A program made the translations under genes and the position numbers. A stretch of 32,581 bases of DNA from SOIV01 sp964435925 (GTDB taxonomy: Bacteria > Acidobacteriota > Aminicenantia > Aminicenantales > Aminicenantaceae): positions 1-32,581 of the forward strand of contig CAYTBG010000023.1 of the NCBI GenBank assembly GCA_964435925.1. Direction: 5' to 3'. This document shows, piece after piece, positions 1 through 7,968 of the stretch. The notes beneath the pieces were generated by a model. The model was not told the DNA's origin, did not search any database, and saw only the letters and a list, made by a program, of their open reading frames with translations. Within the stretch, counting starts at the first letter, position 1, and each line of letters begins with the position of its first letter.

Positions 1-142
1 TGCTAATTTAAATATAACTACAGTTATGGTCAGCTCCACTTTTTGAGTATTATGCTCGCAATGACATTGTAAAAATATATATTGCGTTTGTATTAGTGAC
101 ACCTTTAGTTAGATCACTGATCATATGAACGCATACATATTT

Positions 143-171
143 TTGATATAAGATTATGATTGGTGTAAAAT
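143..171 (+). promoter_or_regulatory. Candidate sigma-70 promoter for the secreted CBM9-like gene
   Basis: TTGATA (143-148) and TAAAAT (166-171) are separated by 17 bp. Transcription would start near 178, about 35 nt before the ATG at 213, which has a strong AAGGAGG ribosome site. The spacing and position fit well, but this is a match by eye. Bases 1-142 hold no convincing gene. Confidence 0.5.
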
Positions 172-212
172 AATAAGTGGCGTAATACATAACCTTGAAA
201 AAGGAGGCTGGA

Positions 213-1058
213 ATGAGAAACAGAATATTTGCCAGGACTTTATTATTGCCATTGGTCGTATTGGCCGTTTGTTTTGCAGGATTTTCCGAAGAGGAAGCAG
301 CAGAGAGCATTTGGGTAGGATCATCTTTATCAATTGACGGTTTAGATGATGATTGGGCTGGAGATACCTTAAATTTCGAGAAGAAGTTTGACGTTGACTA
401 CGCATTTAGGAATGATGCAGAAAATCTGTATGTTCTTTTCGTCTTTAAGGATCCAGTATATCAAAGCACGATTAAAGATACAGGGATGACCCTTTGGATA
501 AACACAGAAGGCAAAAAGAAGAAAAAATATGGGATTCACTTCAATACGAGACGAATACCTGCTGAAGGTTTAATTTCCATCTTAGAAAAGCAGAAGGGGC
601 CGCTACCAGAAGCTGAAAAGAATAATATTAGGTCCAAACCTATTTATTTCTTTTATCAAGGAGATGTCAAAGATAAAAAAGGTAAGATCCTAACTCCCAC
701 TGCCTTGGGTGGAGAATTAGCAGTGCCTTTATTTAGAGCACAAGCAAAGCAGAAAATGATGGTCTATGAGCTTGTGATGTCTCTCAGAATCCTGGAAAAG
801 CTATCTGCCAAACACAAAATGGAACCCGGGAAAACGGTAAAAGTAGGATTTGAATGGGGAGGCTTAACAGAAAGAATGAAAGCACAGAGGATGGCACGGC
901 TTGAACAAGGCGCCACCAGAGAAGCAGAGCGCAGAGCTAAAGATGTTAGAGAGGGAGAATCACAAAGGATAGGCGGTAAATCGGGAGATGCCAGCTTAAG
1001 CAAAGGTCCAAAGAAATACTCGTTCTGGGTGGATGTTGAGTTAGCTAAAAAAGACTAA
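213..1058 (+). CDS. Secreted CBM9/DOMON-like protein of unknown function
   Basis: A 281-residue exported protein. AAGGAGG at 201-207, five bases before the ATG at 213, decides this start over an upstream in-frame TTG at 195. Residues 1-25 are a signal peptide: basic MRNR, then a long Leu/Val/Ala core. The Cys in the core (LAVC) is not a good lipobox. The mature N-terminus (SIDGLDDDWAG, then DVDYAFRNDAENLYVLFVFKD and LWINTEGKKKK) has the pattern of carbohydrate-binding family 9/DOMON-like beta-sandwiches, which bind sugars or heme outside the membrane. The C-terminal third is charged and rich in Arg, Glu and Lys. No catalytic residues can be assigned. It stands alone, with an A-rich/T-rich stretch after the stop. 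The fold call is moderate; the ligand is unknown. Confidence 0.7.
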   Translation: MRNRIFARTLLLPLVVLAVCFAGFSEEEAAESIWVGSSLSIDGLDDDWAGDTLNFEKKFDVDYAFRNDAENLYVLFVFKDPVYQSTIKDTGMTLWINTEGKKKKKYGIHFNTRRIPAEGLISILEKQKGPLPEAEKNNIRSKPIYFFYQGDVKDKKGKILTPTALGGELAVPLFRAQAKQKMMVYELVMSLRILEKLSAKHKMEPGKTVKVGFEWGGLTERMKAQRMARLEQGATREAERRAKDVREGESQRIGGKSGDASLSKGPKKYSFWVDVELAKKD

Positions 1059-1124
1059 AGTTTGACCCTTTTTTACCGAGTATTAAACTTCCTGTTTTCA
1101 ACACGGAGATAGTAATAAAGAAAA

Positions 1125-1211
1125 TTACTTGCTCTGCAAGGCAGCCAGTCGCTTCTTAGCCTCGCTTGCTTCCTGAATACCAGGGTCAGCATCTTTCCAG
1201 AGAGCCAGGAA
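1125..1211 (-). pseudogene. C-terminal remnant of a TPR protein
   Basis: Immediately after the TAA that ends the membrane-protein gene (1212-1214), the same minus-strand frame stays open for 28 codons and ends at TAA 1125-1127. The peptide contains LWKDADPGIQEASEAKKRLA. This resembles the final helix pair of tetratricopeptide proteins, where a 'DADPGIPE..EAKKRLA' tail is common. There is no start codon or ribosome site of its own. It is probably the leftover 3' end of a TPR gene, or a former extension of the upstream gene now cut off by the TAA. The family assignment rests on recalled pattern only. Confidence 0.5.
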
Positions 1212-2053
1212 TTAAGCAGCCTTTTCCTCTTCAACTTTACTTACAGCATAATACATAGACGCAAAAGCGCAGCGGATCCACATTATTACCGGAATTAACC
1301 CGACACCCATGCAAATCACGCCGGCAATCGCTAACGGTATTGCTATCAGCCCGAGTAGAAATATATCTACTGCATATCCTTTCGTCATATTCCAGCTTTC
1401 CTGTACTGCTTCCACTGCACCCATGTTCCGGTCAAGAACCAGGTATTTTACAAATGCCAGCTTACAGGCAAATATGATACCCGGAACGATGAGTAGAAAC
1501 ATTCCAATTCCGATTATTGCCGACTTCAGTATTTCGGCCAATATCACATTCAGGTATCTTTCAATGTTTTCAAAGGGCGAAAAGATATCCTTTACCTCAA
1601 ACTTATCTCCTCTTACAGCCTTGAGAAAGACGAAAGCTGAGCCGTAATCGATCGGGTCCAAAAGAAGGAGCCAGTAAGCAAGCCCAAATATGCTTAAAAT
1701 GGCGCCTCCGACCGTTCCACGTCCATCAAGAGAATTAATCATTGCGAGTGGAATATAGACAACCCCGACAATAACGGTAATAAGAAAGAGATCCAGGAAG
1801 AATTTTTTCATCCGGTCCCATCCAAAACCATAGGCTGAGCCTGCGGTTGCATANNNNNNNNNNNNNNNNNNNNNNNNNNNNNNNNNNNNNNNNNNNNNNN
1901 NNNNNNNNNNNNNNNNNNNNNNNNNNNNNNNNNNNNNNNNNNNNNNNNNNNNNAGAATTTTTTCATCCGGTCCCATCCAAAACCATAGGCTGAGCCTGCG
2001 GTTGCATATAGAACGCGGACAGGAGTAAGAGAATTCTCTTTTTTGTTATTCAT
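1212..2053 (-). CDS. Multipass membrane protein (DUF4013-like), interrupted by an artificial gap
   Basis: The gene reads leftward from ATG 2053, with AAGGAG about eight bases upstream, and is broken by 100 N at 1854-1953. The N block is flanked by identical 55-bp copies. Removing the N run plus one copy (155 bp) restores one continuous frame of 228 codons, whereas as written the two halves are out of frame. The joined protein has about four to five hydrophobic segments, including VVYIPLAMI, FGLAYWLLLL, the GIGMFLLIVPGIIFA region and IPLAIAGVICMGVGLIPVIM. The layout of an ESWNMTKG motif between late helices resembles DUF4013-type inner-membrane proteins of unknown role. An alternative start at 2080 overlaps the stop of the small upstream gene as ATGA. 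Function is unknown. Confidence 0.7.
1799..2008. repeat. Identical 55-bp direct copies flanking the gap
   Basis: Bases 1799-1853 and 1954-2008 are identical over 55 bp and abut the N run exactly on both sides. Both encode the same stretch, YATAGSAYGFGWDRMKKF, of the membrane protein. Two contig ends sharing one k-mer-length overlap but scaffolded with a default gap give exactly this picture. It is an assembly feature and not a biological duplication. Confidence 0.9.
1854..1953. other. Scaffold gap of 100 N
   Basis: A run of exactly 100 N, the usual placeholder for a gap of unknown size. The flanking 55-bp identity shows that the true gap is almost certainly negative, meaning the contigs overlap, so no sequence is missing. 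Confidence 0.95.
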
Positions 2054-2076
2054 GTTAATCTCCTTTTTTTCGATAT

Positions 2077-2250
2077 TCATACCACCACATTTGAAATTAT
2101 TCCATAGCCTGCTTGTTTTCCAATCTTAATTAACTCCATCGCAGAAGGAGAAATCATCATGTTGAATAGGAAGAAGGTTAGAACGATAGCTACAAGGAAG
2201 ATTTCTATTTTCGTTATCAATCTCATGATTTTTTCATTATTGTTATTCAT
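2077..2250 (-). CDS. Small single-pass membrane peptide, 57 aa
   Basis: ATG at 2250 is preceded by a very strong GGAGGTCAAA ribosome site and opens 57 codons ending in TGA (2077-2079). The N-terminus is Asn-rich (MNNNNEKIMR). One hydrophobic helix, around IFLVAIVLTFFLFNMMI, covers residues 18-34, and the short tail ends in NVVV. Its stop overlaps a possible ATG of the downstream membrane-protein gene as ATGA at 2077-2080, so the two are probably co-transcribed and perhaps translationally coupled. No family is recognised. The strong ribosome site and the gene pairing are the evidence that it is real. Confidence 0.6.
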   Translation of the reverse strand: MNNNNEKIMRLITKIEIFLVAIVLTFFLFNMMISPSAMELIKIGKQAGYGIISNVVV

Positions 2251-2412
2251 TTTGACCTCCTATCTAATTTTTTAAAATTTGATTTTTCAAATCTAAATCT
2301 TTCACACTTCTAAAATACGAAAATAAAAATCTTTTTTCATCCAACAAAAGTAGGATTCCCCAAAAACACGACTTTAGTGGGATTTAAATTTTCAGGAAAG
2401 TAATTTATTTTT

Positions 2413-2440
2413 TTGAGTAAAAGTCATTTTATTGTATACT
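2413..2440 (+). promoter_or_regulatory. Candidate promoter for the 7TM LuxR-type regulator
   Basis: TTGAGT (2413-2418) and TATACT (2435-2440) are spaced by 16 bp, about 30 bp before the ATG at 2474. The surrounding DNA (2260-2473) is very A/T-rich and holds no gene. Confidence 0.45.
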
Positions 2441-2473
2441 TCTATCTTGAAATGAATGATGTGAAACCGGGCA

Positions 2474-3481
2474 ATGATTGACATTCTTTTTATCACAGTA
2501 ATTTTTCTCTCTATCTGGGCAGGCTTATATGCCATCCTGATTACATATCAGCTGCACAAGAAATATAGGCTTAGCTATCTCTCTACTTACCTGTATTTTC
2601 AAATATTTATTAATGTTTTTGGCGTATACGGGATATTGGGCCAGGCAATCGCCAAAAAAATAATCCAGCAGCAGGAATCCTCATTCCAAATAATGGAATC
2701 AATCGGCCATTTTTTCTCTTTCCTTGGTCTTCCCTTTCTGATCTTTGCCTGGTACATGTTCATAAGATTATGCCGCGAAATAATAGAGAAAAAATTATCA
2801 CGGAACTTTAACTTGAGCTATTTTTTTACCCTGGCTTTTGTTTTCCTTGCTTACGGCGTTGTAATAGTATTGTCAAATCTTTTAAATTTTGGAGATGAGC
2901 AATACGCTTTTTTCTCATCCGCCATAATCTATCTATATGTCACTTTAGAAGTCCTGGTTCTGATCATTGCCCTATCTCAGATTTTCATAAATGCGAAAAA
3001 AATTAAGGACGAAAAAAAGCAAAAGGCAGTACTAACCTTTGCCTATCTGATCCTGTTTATTTTTAGTGCGAGCATTACCCTCTTTCTTCTCGCTAACAAG
3101 AACAGTATACTTGGTGCCCTTTATATTCTGTTATTTTTTTCGGGAAACATTCCACCCGTCCTCTATTGGAGAGCATATCTTAAAAAATACTTCATCGCAC
3201 CAGTCCTTCAGAAAATTGGCCCTATGACGATGAAACAATTCTTAGAGGAATATAAAATTTCAAAGCGTGAAGAAGAGGTCATTCAACGATTATGTGAAGG
3301 GAAAACAAACAAAGAAATAAGTGAAACTCTGTTTATTTCACTGCAGACAGTCAAAGACCACGTCTATCGTATTTATCAAAAAACCGATGTAAAAAACCGG
3401 GTCCAATTGATCAACCTCATCCAGAGCTACAGAGAAGAAGCAGAAGTGGAAAAGAGTTCCTTTCTGGATAAGAGAAAATAG
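2474..3481 (+). CDS. Seven-TM membrane-anchored LuxR-type transcription regulator
   Basis: A 335-residue protein with seven hydrophobic segments at about residues 4-25, 40-61, 76-100, 116-138, 146-170, 185-207 and 212-235. A C-terminal LuxR/GerE helix-turn-helix follows at roughly 262-320: SKREEEVIQRLCEGKTNKEI, then SLQTVKDHVYRIYQKTDVKN. The fixed Glu, the 'G.TNKEIA' turn and the 'TVK.H...I..K..V.NR' recognition helix are all present. There is no receiver domain, so signals are probably sensed in the membrane. The ATG at 2474 has only a weak ribosome site; no better in-frame start was found. Its target could be the divergent 57-aa/membrane-protein pair just upstream, but that is only inferred from position. 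Confidence 0.82.
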   Translation: MIDILFITVIFLSIWAGLYAILITYQLHKKYRLSYLSTYLYFQIFINVFGVYGILGQAIAKKIIQQQESSFQIMESIGHFFSFLGLPFLIFAWYMFIRLCREIIEKKLSRNFNLSYFFTLAFVFLAYGVVIVLSNLLNFGDEQYAFFSSAIIYLYVTLEVLVLIIALSQIFINAKKIKDEKKQKAVLTFAYLILFIFSASITLFLLANKNSILGALYILLFFSGNIPPVLYWRAYLKKYFIAPVLQKIGPMTMKQFLEEYKISKREEEVIQRLCEGKTNKEISETLFISLQTVKDHVYRIYQKTDVKNRVQLINLIQSYREEAEVEKSSFLDKRK

Positions 3482-3611
3482 AGAAAAGCATTCTCTTCTC
3501 AGAGAGCAGAATGGGCATCTTTCAAAGTGTTTTTTGCTTCATTGGTCTGGGGGTTGAGAATAGCCAGGCGAAAAGAAATTTTGTTACGGTTATGATGCGG
3601 TTTCTTTGTTT

Positions 3612-5072
3612 CTAAGGATTATTCTTGACTCGAATGGGAGGTTTTTGATCCGGAGGAACGCCGCTTTTATAGGTATAGCCCTTGAGTTTATCTTTGAATT
3701 CTTTTTTCATCTTTATCAAAACCTCTTTATCAAGGAAGAGGTCAAGGGCGGTTGTCGCCATTACCTTTGCGGCCAGGAACATTCCTTTATACCCGATTGA
3801 ATGTTTGGATGAGCTGACAACAGCCCAGCTATGCCAAGGAATACCATAGGGAGCACAACTTGTAGAAAGATGCAGAGTTGGAGTTATCCAGCTCACCTCG
3901 GCCACATCCGTTGAACCGCCATCAGGGTCTTTTGTGTGGTCTTCTAATTCGTTTATCTCACAGATCATACCTTTTTGTTCAATATTGGTCTCTTTCTGGA
4001 TTCTTTTGGCAAAGGCTACCTCTTCATCTATGTATGTTGTGGAGCCAATCATCTCAAGATTTTTTTGCATGACTTTAGACCCCGTCAAATTAACGAGCAT
4101 CTCGTGGTAACTGCCCTTATAGTTAATTTTTGAGGAGGTTCCGGTAGCAATAGCAGCTCCCTTGACAATCTCTTCAACCCTTTTGACCACATCCTTAACT
4201 CCCTGTCTTGTAGAATCTCTAGCCCATAGCCATAATTTTGCATGTTCTGGGACAATGTTGGGAACTTTACCCCCTTGAGTTATGACATAGTGAATTCGGA
4301 CAGTGGGCTTAACATGTTCACGGAGGAGATTGATGCCGAATGTTGTCATTTCTACAGCATCCAGAGCACTGGCGCCTTTCCATGGATCAAAAGCAGCATG
4401 GGATGCTTTTCCCGTGAACTCAATCTCGAGGTCATCAATAGCCTGGCTGCCTCTGACGTCTACGCTTGTTTCGTAACTTGGATGCCAAGCGATGCAGGCA
4501 TCCAGATCATCGAAGAGACCGTCTCGAGCCATGTACAATTTCCCTCCTATATCTTCCTCGGCAGGGCATCCATACAATTTGATAGTGCCTGGAATTTTAT
4601 GCGCTTCGATGAGTTCTTTGAGAGCGAGGGCAGCACCCAGGCTTCCGGCCCCAAATAGATTGTGGCCGCAGCCATGACCGGCTTCACCTTCTATACGCGC
4701 CTTTTTAAAAGCCGTGTTATCCTGGGAAAGACCGGGCAAAGCATCATACTCTGCCAGAATCCCGATTATGGGTTTTCCTGAACCATAGGAAGCCACAAAA
4801 GCAGTCGGCATGCCAGCAACTTCCCGTTCCACATCAAATCCTTCTTTTTCCAAAACCCCTGCGAGGAGCTTCGATGATTTATATTCCAGTAAAGCGATTT
4901 CGGCATATTCCCAGAGAGCATCACTGACCTCAACCAATAGTTTGCTCTTCTCGTCCACCGTCCTCAAGAGTTCATTTTTTAGCTCTTTTGTAGAAGGCTT
5001 ACTTCCAGCAAAGGCAAGCTGGGTCAGGCTAAATATTAAAATAATTATCAATTTAAGGTGACGTTTTCTCAT
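3612..5072 (-). CDS. Secreted M20-family amidohydrolase (AbgB/M20D-like)
   Basis: A 486-residue metallohydrolase of the M20 family, closest in pattern to p-aminobenzoyl-glutamate hydrolase subunit B and related amidohydrolases that cleave N-acyl amino acids or peptides. GGAGGG directly before ATG 5072 fixes this start; an upstream in-frame TTG lies inside the ribosome site. A signal peptide ends near LAFA/GSK, so it acts outside the cytoplasm. Metal-site motifs are visible: GILAEYDALPG, GHGCGHNLFGAG, CPAEEDIGGK with the catalytic Glu pair, IAWHPSYE, and a C-terminal His in SSSKHSIGYKG. The dimerisation (lid) domain is around FTGKASHAAFDPWKGASALD. The length is normal for the family and it looks intact. 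The substrate is not predictable. Confidence 0.88.
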   Translation of the reverse strand: MRKRHLKLIIILIFSLTQLAFAGSKPSTKELKNELLRTVDEKSKLLVEVSDALWEYAEIALLEYKSSKLLAGVLEKEGFDVEREVAGMPTAFVASYGSGKPIIGILAEYDALPGLSQDNTAFKKARIEGEAGHGCGHNLFGAGSLGAALALKELIEAHKIPGTIKLYGCPAEEDIGGKLYMARDGLFDDLDACIAWHPSYETSVDVRGSQAIDDLEIEFTGKASHAAFDPWKGASALDAVEMTTFGINLLREHVKPTVRIHYVITQGGKVPNIVPEHAKLWLWARDSTRQGVKDVVKRVEEIVKGAAIATGTSSKINYKGSYHEMLVNLTGSKVMQKNLEMIGSTTYIDEEVAFAKRIQKETNIEQKGMICEINELEDHTKDPDGGSTDVAEVSWITPTLHLSTSCAPYGIPWHSWAVVSSSKHSIGYKGMFLAAKVMATTALDLFLDKEVLIKMKKEFKDKLKGYTYKSGVPPDQKPPIRVKNNP

Positions 5073-5114
5073 TTTTCCCTCCAAAATGTTTCATTTATTA
5101 AAACATACTAAAGC

Positions 5115-5573
5115 TCAGCTTTTCTCATACTTAGCTTTCAGTTTGGCCTCGATCAGATCGCTGTGTCTTAGTTGTAGCAATTTAGCCAGTTTGTGAACAA
5201 AATGGTCTTCGTAGCTGTGGAGCTTGTCATCGGCATAGATCACCCTCCATGCTGCTTCCACGATTTTTTTCTTCTCTTCCTTTGAATAGTTCTCATTAAT
5301 CAGATGGGTGAAATCCCAGATGTCTATGCTCTCTTCTCGTTTCCTTTTGGCAATCTCCATCATCTCTTCTATGGCCTCAGCTGATATTCCAAAATCTTTC
5401 TTAAAGATTGCGGCAATAGTCGCTTTCTCGATGCTGCTGAACTCATCATCTGACCTCGCCACTTCAAGAAGGATGACGCACGTTGCCATTTTAACCCGCT
5501 CAGATTCATCTTGCTCTTGAGAATCTAAATCTGTAGTAACTCTTTTTAGTAATCTCTTTTTTAAATTAAACAT
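5115..5573 (-). CDS. TerB-like protein
   Basis: A cytoplasmic, all-helical protein of 152 residues from ATG 5573 (MFNLKKRLLKRV). Upstream in-frame starts at 5630 and 5657 would give up to 180 residues but lack clear ribosome sites; GAGGAAG precedes 5573. Two acidic helix-loop elements, ARSDDEFSSIE and IYADDKLHSYEDHF, are related to each other as in the duplicated metal-binding TerB fold. TerB-like proteins occur in tellurite/stress systems and as accessory domains. No other ter gene is nearby, so the role is open. It is transcribed in the same direction as the amidohydrolase, 42 bp upstream of it. Confidence 0.72.
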   Translation of the reverse strand: MFNLKKRLLKRVTTDLDSQEQDESERVKMATCVILLEVARSDDEFSSIEKATIAAIFKKDFGISAEAIEEMMEIAKRKREESIDIWDFTHLINENYSKEEKKKIVEAAWRVIYADDKLHSYEDHFVHKLAKLLQLRHSDLIEAKLKAKYEKS

Positions 5574-5847
5574 AGCGATACTTTCTTCCTCGGTCTTTAA
5601 GGATGCTTCCAGGAATTCTTCCAACGACATGATAATAAGGCCCATGTCTTCAGTCAAGGTTTTTAGGCTTGTTAAGGTAAAATAATGGCAATGAGAGGAT
5701 TATTGATTATTTTGTAGCTAACAGGTGGTGTCGGCAACTGAACGATCTTAGAACTTTTTTCAGAAGGTTCAGCCTTTCACCATTGATTCAGCAATTATCT
5801 CATCAAAAGGATTGTCTTTAGCAGGGTTAAGTATGCCTCCCGCTTCC

Positions 5848-6330
5848 TTACTTGAACTTCTCATCCACGATTGTTTCAATAGACTCCTTGTAAAAAACTC
5901 CGCGCTCCTCCAACCCTCTGAGCATAAATTTGACACATTTCGGTAGTTGGCCGATGAATTCTGGTGGAGATACACCTTTTCGCTTGTAGAGACCTTGAGC
6001 GACCATTCTTAAAGCGAGTGTGGCTGTATAACCTGTCGTTCGAGCCATTGAATGTGTGTTCGTGACGGAGTCATGACGGTCCAGCAGTTCGTAAGTATAG
6101 CGTAACTTTTTTTCTGCTTTTTTTCCCACAACGATTAGTCTTATGACTGTTATATCTCTGTCATTCTCATTCAATTTCCATTTTGGGAATAATAACCGCG
6201 CCGTGAGATCGAGCGGCCTAATCTTTGCTCCATTGATTGTGATTTTTTCCTTGTCAAAAAAACCCGTTTCTCTGAGCATGGCCACTTTTTCGATATGACC
6301 TGGATAACGCAACGTTTTTTCTTTCATCAT
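5848..6330 (-). pseudogene. C-terminal part of a saccharopine dehydrogenase-like protein
   Basis: The minus-strand frame encodes KEKTLRYPGHIEKVAMLRET followed by a region with VTNTHSMARTTGYTATLALRMV. These are hallmarks of the C-terminal domain of saccharopine/lysine dehydrogenase-family oxidoreductases. The Rossmann NAD(P)-binding half, normally about 200 residues, is absent. Upstream of MKEK the sequence switches to an unrelated beta-propeller fragment. There is no usable ribosome site. The 160-codon piece has no internal stop, so the break is probably recent, or it is an assembly chimera. Bases 5658-5847 after it hold no gene I can support. Confidence 0.75.
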
Positions 6331-6499
6331 ATGTGTAAGTGCCTGGTGAAGGGTCTGTTGGCCCTCCGCTGCCGGCAGCTATTATTAAGCAGGGAGTAGA
6401 ATAAGGATTAAAATAAAGCTTGGCGATGTAGAAATCACGAGATCCTCCTCCATAACTTCCCTGAATAGGGTTCTTGGTAGGAAAATCAGACATATCTGT
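6325..6499 (-). pseudogene. Fragment of an SBBP beta-propeller / InlB-type repeat surface protein
   Basis: The frame reads TDMSDFPTKNPIQGSYGGGS then RDFYIAKL, a textbook SBBP beta-propeller repeat. After a short degenerate linker it reads IIAAGSGGPTDPSPGTYTYD, which is the start of an InlB/Flg_new-type repeat. At TYDE the reading passes into the saccharopine dehydrogenase fragment in another frame, so the join lies at about 6325-6333. Such proteins are large, secreted and repetitive; this is less than one repeat of each kind. An in-frame TGA lies just upstream of the fragment. It is non-functional debris or one side of a chimeric join. Confidence 0.6.
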
Positions 6500-6739
6500 T
6501 CACTCTGTCCTATTCTCTTTTAATATCAATAAGATTCTAAGTAGACCCATCTATCTGTCTCGTTTTCATGTCTAAAAGATAGACAATTTATTCATTACAA
6601 CTCGCTTTAGCCGAGGCAGACAAAAGAGATTTATTCCCTCCGAAAAAGCCCGCCTCGCCTCTTTACTTATCTGGGAGAGCTACTTTTTCCTTTCTTTTGG
6701 TTTCCTGGATCATTCGACATCGCCTCGTTCAGGATTTAG
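6494..6739. other. Non-coding stretch upstream of the serine hydrolase
   Basis: No open frame, RNA or repeat could be supported between the beta-propeller fragment and the sigma-54-like site at 6740. Confidence 0.5.
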
Positions 6740-6756
6740 TTGGCATATTTTTTGCA
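6740..6756 (+). promoter_or_regulatory. Candidate sigma-54 (-24/-12) promoter
   Basis: TTGGCATATTTTTTGCA has the invariant GG (6742-6743) and GC (6754-6755) exactly 10 bp apart, close to the RpoN consensus TGGCAC-N5-TTGC. Predicted initiation is near 6767, giving a leader of about 110 nt before the hydrolase ATG. The leader contains a ribosome-site-like GAGGAGG (about 6772-6778) in front of a six-codon TTG frame (TTG at 6785), which may be fortuitous. No enhancer-binding activator gene or tandem activator site was identified in the window. Confidence 0.4.
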
Positions 6757-6876
6757 TTTATGGGAATGTGAGAGGAGGTGAGAATTGACGATCGCGATTT
6801 GGTAAATAGTATTTAAGTATTATTTAATACTAAATGAAATGATATAAGCGTGTACGATATCGTTTGAGGTTTAATC

Positions 6877-7959
6877 ATGACTACAAAAGTAAATTTATTA
6901 ACTATGGCGATTATATTAGCCGTATTTATGAGTTGTTCGGATAATCCGCAATCCAGTGAGGGGGATAGCAATGCCAGTGAGGAGGATAGCAATGCGCTGG
7001 AATATGTTACCCCTGAAGAGGTCGGCTGGTCATTTGCCGCTTTAGAAGAAGCGAGAGAATTGGCTGAGCAGAATGGGTATGCTGCCGTAATGGCTCTGTA
7101 TGATGGTAAAGTCTTTTTTACCATGGGCGATATTTCCAGAAACTATTGGTGCCATTCGATCAGGAAACCGTTTTTAAGTGCCCTTTACGGCATTCACGTG
7201 GCCAAAGGTCATTTGAATCTTGATGCCACATTAGAGGATTTAAACATCGATGATATTCCTCCGAGTCTAACTTCTGAAGAGAAACAGGCGACGGTGCGAG
7301 ATTTATTAAAATCACGCTCCGGCGTTTACCATCCGGCAGCGGCTGAAGCGCCATCGATGATAGAGGAACGTCCTGAACGGGGCAGTCATCCACCGGGCAC
7401 TTTTTTCTATTATAATAACTGGGATTTTAACGCCCTCGGTACGATTTTTGAGCAGGAAACAGATACGCGGATATTTGAGGAGTTTAAGGAACAAATCGCC
7501 GATGTGATCGGCATGCAGGATTTTAGTGTTGAAAACTGCTATTATGATTATGAACTGGAAAAGTCCGAGCATCCGGCATATTGCTTTCGAATGAGTGCCA
7601 GAGATATGGCCCGGTTTGGGGTCCTTTATTTGAATAACGGCCACTGGCGTGGTACGGATATCATATCCAGTGAATGGATAGCAGAAAGTACAACCAGCTA
7701 TTCTATCGTGGACAGTACATTTGGTGTCGGCTATGGTTATATGTGGATGATAGCGCCGGAAGGTTCCCCGGCAGCCGAATTGTTTGTTCATCCCTGCTAT
7801 TTTCATACCGGCGTCGGTGTTCACTTACTATGTATTATGCCTGAAATAAAACTGGTTATCGTGATGCGCCTGGATACCGACGGATACTGGGTGGATCCGG
7901 GCGATGCCGTGCAAATGCAGATCATCGAGATGATTATTAACGCCCGATTATCGATATGA
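6877..7959 (+). CDS. Beta-lactamase-family (PF00144-type) serine hydrolase, probable lipoprotein
   Basis: A 360-residue protein of the serine beta-lactamase/class C-like family (esterases, D-aminopeptidases, PBP4*-like). The catalytic Ser-x-x-Lys is S94-I-R-K97 in HSIRKPF. The Tyr-x-Asn motif is Y179-N-N181 in FYYNNWDFN. LLKSRSGVYHP matches the 'LLTHTSG' helix region. The N-terminus is a signal sequence ending MSC20; this is an imperfect lipobox, so lipidation is probable but not certain. After it comes an acidic linker with a repeated SN(A)xE(E/G)DSN unit, from an imperfect tandem duplication in the DNA. GAGG sits seven bases before ATG 6877. The gene looks somewhat richer in G+C than its neighbours. 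The true substrate is unknown; a resistance role is not implied. Confidence 0.85.
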   Translation: MTTKVNLLTMAIILAVFMSCSDNPQSSEGDSNASEEDSNALEYVTPEEVGWSFAALEEARELAEQNGYAAVMALYDGKVFFTMGDISRNYWCHSIRKPFLSALYGIHVAKGHLNLDATLEDLNIDDIPPSLTSEEKQATVRDLLKSRSGVYHPAAAEAPSMIEERPERGSHPPGTFFYYNNWDFNALGTIFEQETDTRIFEEFKEQIADVIGMQDFSVENCYYDYELEKSEHPAYCFRMSARDMARFGVLYLNNGHWRGTDIISSEWIAESTTSYSIVDSTFGVGYGYMWMIAPEGSPAAELFVHPCYFHTGVGVHLLCIMPEIKLVIVMRLDTDGYWVDPGDAVQMQIIEMIINARLSI

Positions 7960-7968
7960 GCACTTTTT

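Noticed and set aside
54..65. GCTCGCAATGAC, identical to the tip of the palindromic repeat
   Set aside because: Only 12 bp match and no second arm is visible, so a repeat copy cannot be claimed.
50..405. Minus-strand open frames at the left edge
   Set aside because: They overlap the secreted protein's signal region, lack ribosome sites and show no protein-like motifs.
5769..5975. Minus-strand frame ending AGGILNPAKDNPFDEIIAES
   Set aside because: It overlaps the saccharopine dehydrogenase fragment in another frame and matches no family I know; the protein-like ending may be chance.
7957..7959. TGA of the serine hydrolase read as selenocysteine into the next open stretch
   Set aside because: The following frame is a transposase fragment, no Cys homologue position is apparent, and no SECIS-like hairpin could be drawn next to it.
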